Positions 33,599 to 35,970 of a stretch of 35,970 bases of DNA are shown piece by piece. Both the position numbers and the translations under genes were made by a program. The notes under the pieces are model-generated. The model did no database searches. It was not told the origin of the DNA and saw only the letters and a list, made by a program, of their open reading frames with translations. Source of the DNA: an uncultured Clostridia bacterium (GTDB lineage: Bacteria > Bacillota > Clostridia > Christensenellales > UBA1242). The DNA lies in assembly GCA_937893125.1 (NCBI GenBank), contig CALBHW010000024.1, forward strand, positions 1 through 35,970. The letters are read 5' to 3'. How positions within the stretch are numbered: the stretch's first letter is position 1; every line of letters begins with the position of its first letter.

Positions 33599-35953
33599 AT
33601 GAAGTATGTAAGAAATTTTGACGATTTTAAAAGATTTTCTTTTGAGTTTTTTGACTCATTTTTGACACCAGAGTTGTCGGAACAAATGGTCAATAGCTTT
33701 TTGCTAAATCTTGGTGACAAGGACGCTCTTACAAGTAGGGTGCTTGAAATTATAAAATATAAGCCACTTGGCGAAAATGAAGTCGCGGAATACGGCGAAG
33801 CCATTTTACAACTTGGGGACTACAAGGACATTTTAAAAAGGTTTGTTGAACTTGTTTTGTTGTCGAAGTCTTATGAACAATTATGTGCTTTTTTAAATAG
33901 AATTTTCTTGCCACAGATTGGGGATAAAAAATATCATAGCCACAAAAAAGATTATTCAATAAACGAACGCTATTTTGATAGGTTTGTCGAGATTATTGAT
34001 TTTTGTAAAATTGAAAAATCGCTCTATTCACCTTTCTTTTTGGCTGTTTTAAATTCAACAAGCGAAAGCAAAATGTTTATATATAAAGAGCCTTTAAAGG
34101 AATATCTTGATGTGTTTTTGTCGGGCGATGATGACAGTTTTGTGTCGGGGCTTTTGTCGAGCGACAACAAAACGGGAATTGACGAATATACAAGTTTAAA
34201 TAACCAAAAAACCGCAAAATCACTTATTTACGACTACGCTTTTGGCGAAATAAACAATTCTAGCGTCATAAAAAAACTTCTTGTCAAAAATAAGCAAGAT
34301 AGCTTTTTAATCCTTGACGAACTTTTGAAAAACGACGACGAGCAAGTCAGATTCCGAACCGTTATGATGCTTGCGCTTATCAAGGAAGATAGGCGTGTTA
34401 TGGATAGGTTAAAATACATATATAGGACAACTACCGACGGCAAAATAAAGAGTTATCTTGAAAAGGAATGTTCCTTTAATTCGCTCGAAAACTTTGCTAG
34501 TGAAGAGACATTTTTATCATTTGTTGACGCGACAATTGAAAGTGTCCAAGAAAGGCTTTTTGGCGCGCGTCTTAAAAAGTTTTATGAGGACGAAGGTCTT
34601 GATTATTCGGGGCTAAACGGAAAAATTTTGACCTTTGTTTTGGAGTTTTTCAAATCTCGCGAAACAGATGTGCAACTTGCGTATGTTAGAGAATATTTGA
34701 AGTTTGTTGACGAAAAAACAATGAATAAACTTGCAAATGTCGTCTACAAAGTGGGAATTGCACGCGATAAACTCGCAAAAAGCAAGTGGGCACTTAGACT
34801 TATTGCTGTTTATGGTGATGAAACACTAATGAATGAAATGACGTGTGTTTTAATGGCAAAAAATCAAAAAGATAGCAATTTAAAGTATTTTGTCGACCTT
34901 TTGTCGCAAGCGGGCAACGCAAATATTGTAAATGTTGTGAAAAATCTTTTGACACTTGAATTAACACCTAAACAAGAAAGATTTTTAAACGAAAAGTTGA
35001 AGTCATATTCGGTTGCGAGCAAGCAAAATTATGACGACATTCAAGATAAACTCGTGAGTGATTTTGGATTTGACAAAAATGGGGAAAGAGAGTTCAATTT
35101 GGGCTCGAAAACGCTTGTCGCGAAGATAAATTCCGACCTTTCAATCTCTATTTTTAACAAGTCAACTGGCAAAAACGCGCGTTTACAGGCTGGTGACGAT
35201 TTTGAAGGCGTTAATTTAAAGACCTATCTAAAAGACATCGAAAAAGGTGTGAAAAAGGAAAGAAAAAGGTTGTATAACGCCTATTTGGAGTTTAGACAAT
35301 ATGACTCGGAAAGTTTCAAATCGTGCATTTTGGATAATAATTTGCTTTTCTACTTGTCTAGACGACTTTTTTGGGGCAAGTACAAGGTTGAGGGGCTTGC
35401 GGAAATTGTCACACTTGAGCAAGACGGGACTTTTAAACATGTCGCGGGGAATATGCTCACTGAAGGGGATTATTCAATCGCAATTTTGCAAGCGGTCGAC
35501 GGAATTGATTACATAAATGTTTTGGATGGGCGAATCGACTCTCTTTTTGACCAATTTAGTTTGCCTATTTATGTCCCAGACGAAAGTGTTATGAATACTA
35601 ATTATGTTGATGTCGCAAATGGAACATTTTGTAACGCCAAACTTTTTGTGACGCGACTTGAAAAAATGAAATATAAAATTAACGACCTTGACGCAAAAGG
35701 CGAGTTTGGAATGCTTGTTAAGGAAAATAAGGGGCTAAATTTGTTGACTTGCGTTATGTTTGATAGGGTTAATTTGCATAACCTTGATATGTCAACTACC
35801 CTGTCTCGCGTGTGCTTTTTTGATTTGAATAAGGTTTCAAAAAGTGGTAAAAACTTTAACCTTAATTTGTCCGAAGCACTTATGATAGGTAGCATAAATG
35901 TCCGCGTCCTATCTAACGAAATTGGACTTATTTTGAATGCAACTAAAAACTAA
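33599..35953 (+). CDS. Large helical-repeat protein with DUF4132-like C-terminus
   Basis: A 784-aa soluble protein with no signal peptide or membrane helix. The N-terminal 500 residues are helical with HEAT/ARM-like stretches, for example ILDELLKNDDEQVRFRTVMM (about 238-257). The C-terminal third contains a pattern like DUF4132: KERKRLYNAYLEFRQYDSES, SRRLFWGKYKVEGL (near 588), a later DGTF strand, and SLFDQFSLPIYVPDE, which recalls its QPF-type motif. DUF4132 proteins are often linked to WGR/MolR-type proteins of unknown function. The assignment is by eye. Start 33599 follows GGGAG by 7 nt; an in-frame ATG at 33578 lies upstream of that site. The window ends 17 bp after its stop. Confidence 0.6.
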   Translation: MKYVRNFDDFKRFSFEFFDSFLTPELSEQMVNSFLLNLGDKDALTSRVLEIIKYKPLGENEVAEYGEAILQLGDYKDILKRFVELVLLSKSYEQLCAFLNRIFLPQIGDKKYHSHKKDYSINERYFDRFVEIIDFCKIEKSLYSPFFLAVLNSTSESKMFIYKEPLKEYLDVFLSGDDDSFVSGLLSSDNKTGIDEYTSLNNQKTAKSLIYDYAFGEINNSSVIKKLLVKNKQDSFLILDELLKNDDEQVRFRTVMMLALIKEDRRVMDRLKYIYRTTTDGKIKSYLEKECSFNSLENFASEETFLSFVDATIESVQERLFGARLKKFYEDEGLDYSGLNGKILTFVLEFFKSRETDVQLAYVREYLKFVDEKTMNKLANVVYKVGIARDKLAKSKWALRLIAVYGDETLMNEMTCVLMAKNQKDSNLKYFVDLLSQAGNANIVNVVKNLLTLELTPKQERFLNEKLKSYSVASKQNYDDIQDKLVSDFGFDKNGEREFNLGSKTLVAKINSDLSISIFNKSTGKNARLQAGDDFEGVNLKTYLKDIEKGVKKERKRLYNAYLEFRQYDSESFKSCILDNNLLFYLSRRLFWGKYKVEGLAEIVTLEQDGTFKHVAGNMLTEGDYSIAILQAVDGIDYINVLDGRIDSLFDQFSLPIYVPDESVMNTNYVDVANGTFCNAKLFVTRLEKMKYKINDLDAKGEFGMLVKENKGLNLLTCVMFDRVNLHNLDMSTTLSRVCFFDLNKVSKSGKNFNLNLSEALMIGSINVRVLSNEIGLILNATKN

Positions 35954-35970
35954 GCGCTTATATTTAGAGA

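Noticed and set aside
1..35970. CRISPR array, restriction-modification, toxin-antitoxin or other defence locus
   Set aside because: No regularly spaced repeats, no cas, methylase, nuclease or toxin-like genes recognised in any frame.

Overview
The window is a chromosomal segment from a low-GC, anaerobic, spore-former-type Firmicute (class Clostridia). I infer this from AT-rich DNA, AAGGAG-type ribosome sites with some TTG/GTG starts, a clostridial 2[4Fe-4S] ferredoxin, and homologues of SpoIVFA, SpoIVFB and SpoVB. There is no phage, plasmid, transposase or CRISPR locus. The genus cannot be named from the sequence alone.

Layout. 1-486: a 60-bp repeat in two near-identical copies, each a chain of small hairpins, with a tRNA 3'-end fragment and its terminator between them. 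487-5518: a lysophospholipid-type acyltransferase (-), hisS, rpiB, a lipoprotein (-) and hflX. Two GC-rich cloverleaf-shaped intergenic elements lie here (3446-3554 and 5610-5743). 6020-10933: a 64-aa protein with 13 cysteines, then a 1381-aa single-pass surface protein with Ig-like modules. 11186-16100: uvrB and uvrA. 16423-20542: a membrane-anchored J-protein, an integral membrane protein, a DUF421/DUF4363 pair (-) and a SpoVB-like flippase (-). 20700-25967: a LysM protein, a GNAT protein and a second large surface protein (-) with four repeated jelly-roll-like modules and a cytoplasmic coiled coil. 26407-29211: two half-size TSUP transporters, a ferredoxin missed by length cut-offs, and a Ppx/GppA-HD protein with degraded active-site motifs. 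29453-33456: a divergent MreB-like actin, minD, a divergent minE, spoIVFA-like and spoIVFB. This is a contracted version of the mreBCD-minCDE-spoIVFAB locus of clostridia and bacilli. 33599-35953: a HEAT/DUF4132-like protein.

How the genes fit together. Most are housekeeping (translation, pentose phosphate, excision repair, ribosome rescue) or envelope, division and sporulation functions. The less ordinary content is: the GC-rich structured intergenic elements; several genes with no Shine-Dalgarno whose -10 box lies 6-7 nt before the start codon, as expected of leaderless mRNAs; two giant surface proteins with lysine-rich cytoplasmic tails and no sortase motif; and proteins that keep a fold but appear to have lost catalytic residues (MreB-like, Ppx-like). 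I did not find a clear new defence or metabolic system. The best candidates for something undescribed are the cloverleaf elements and the tandem hairpin repeat.
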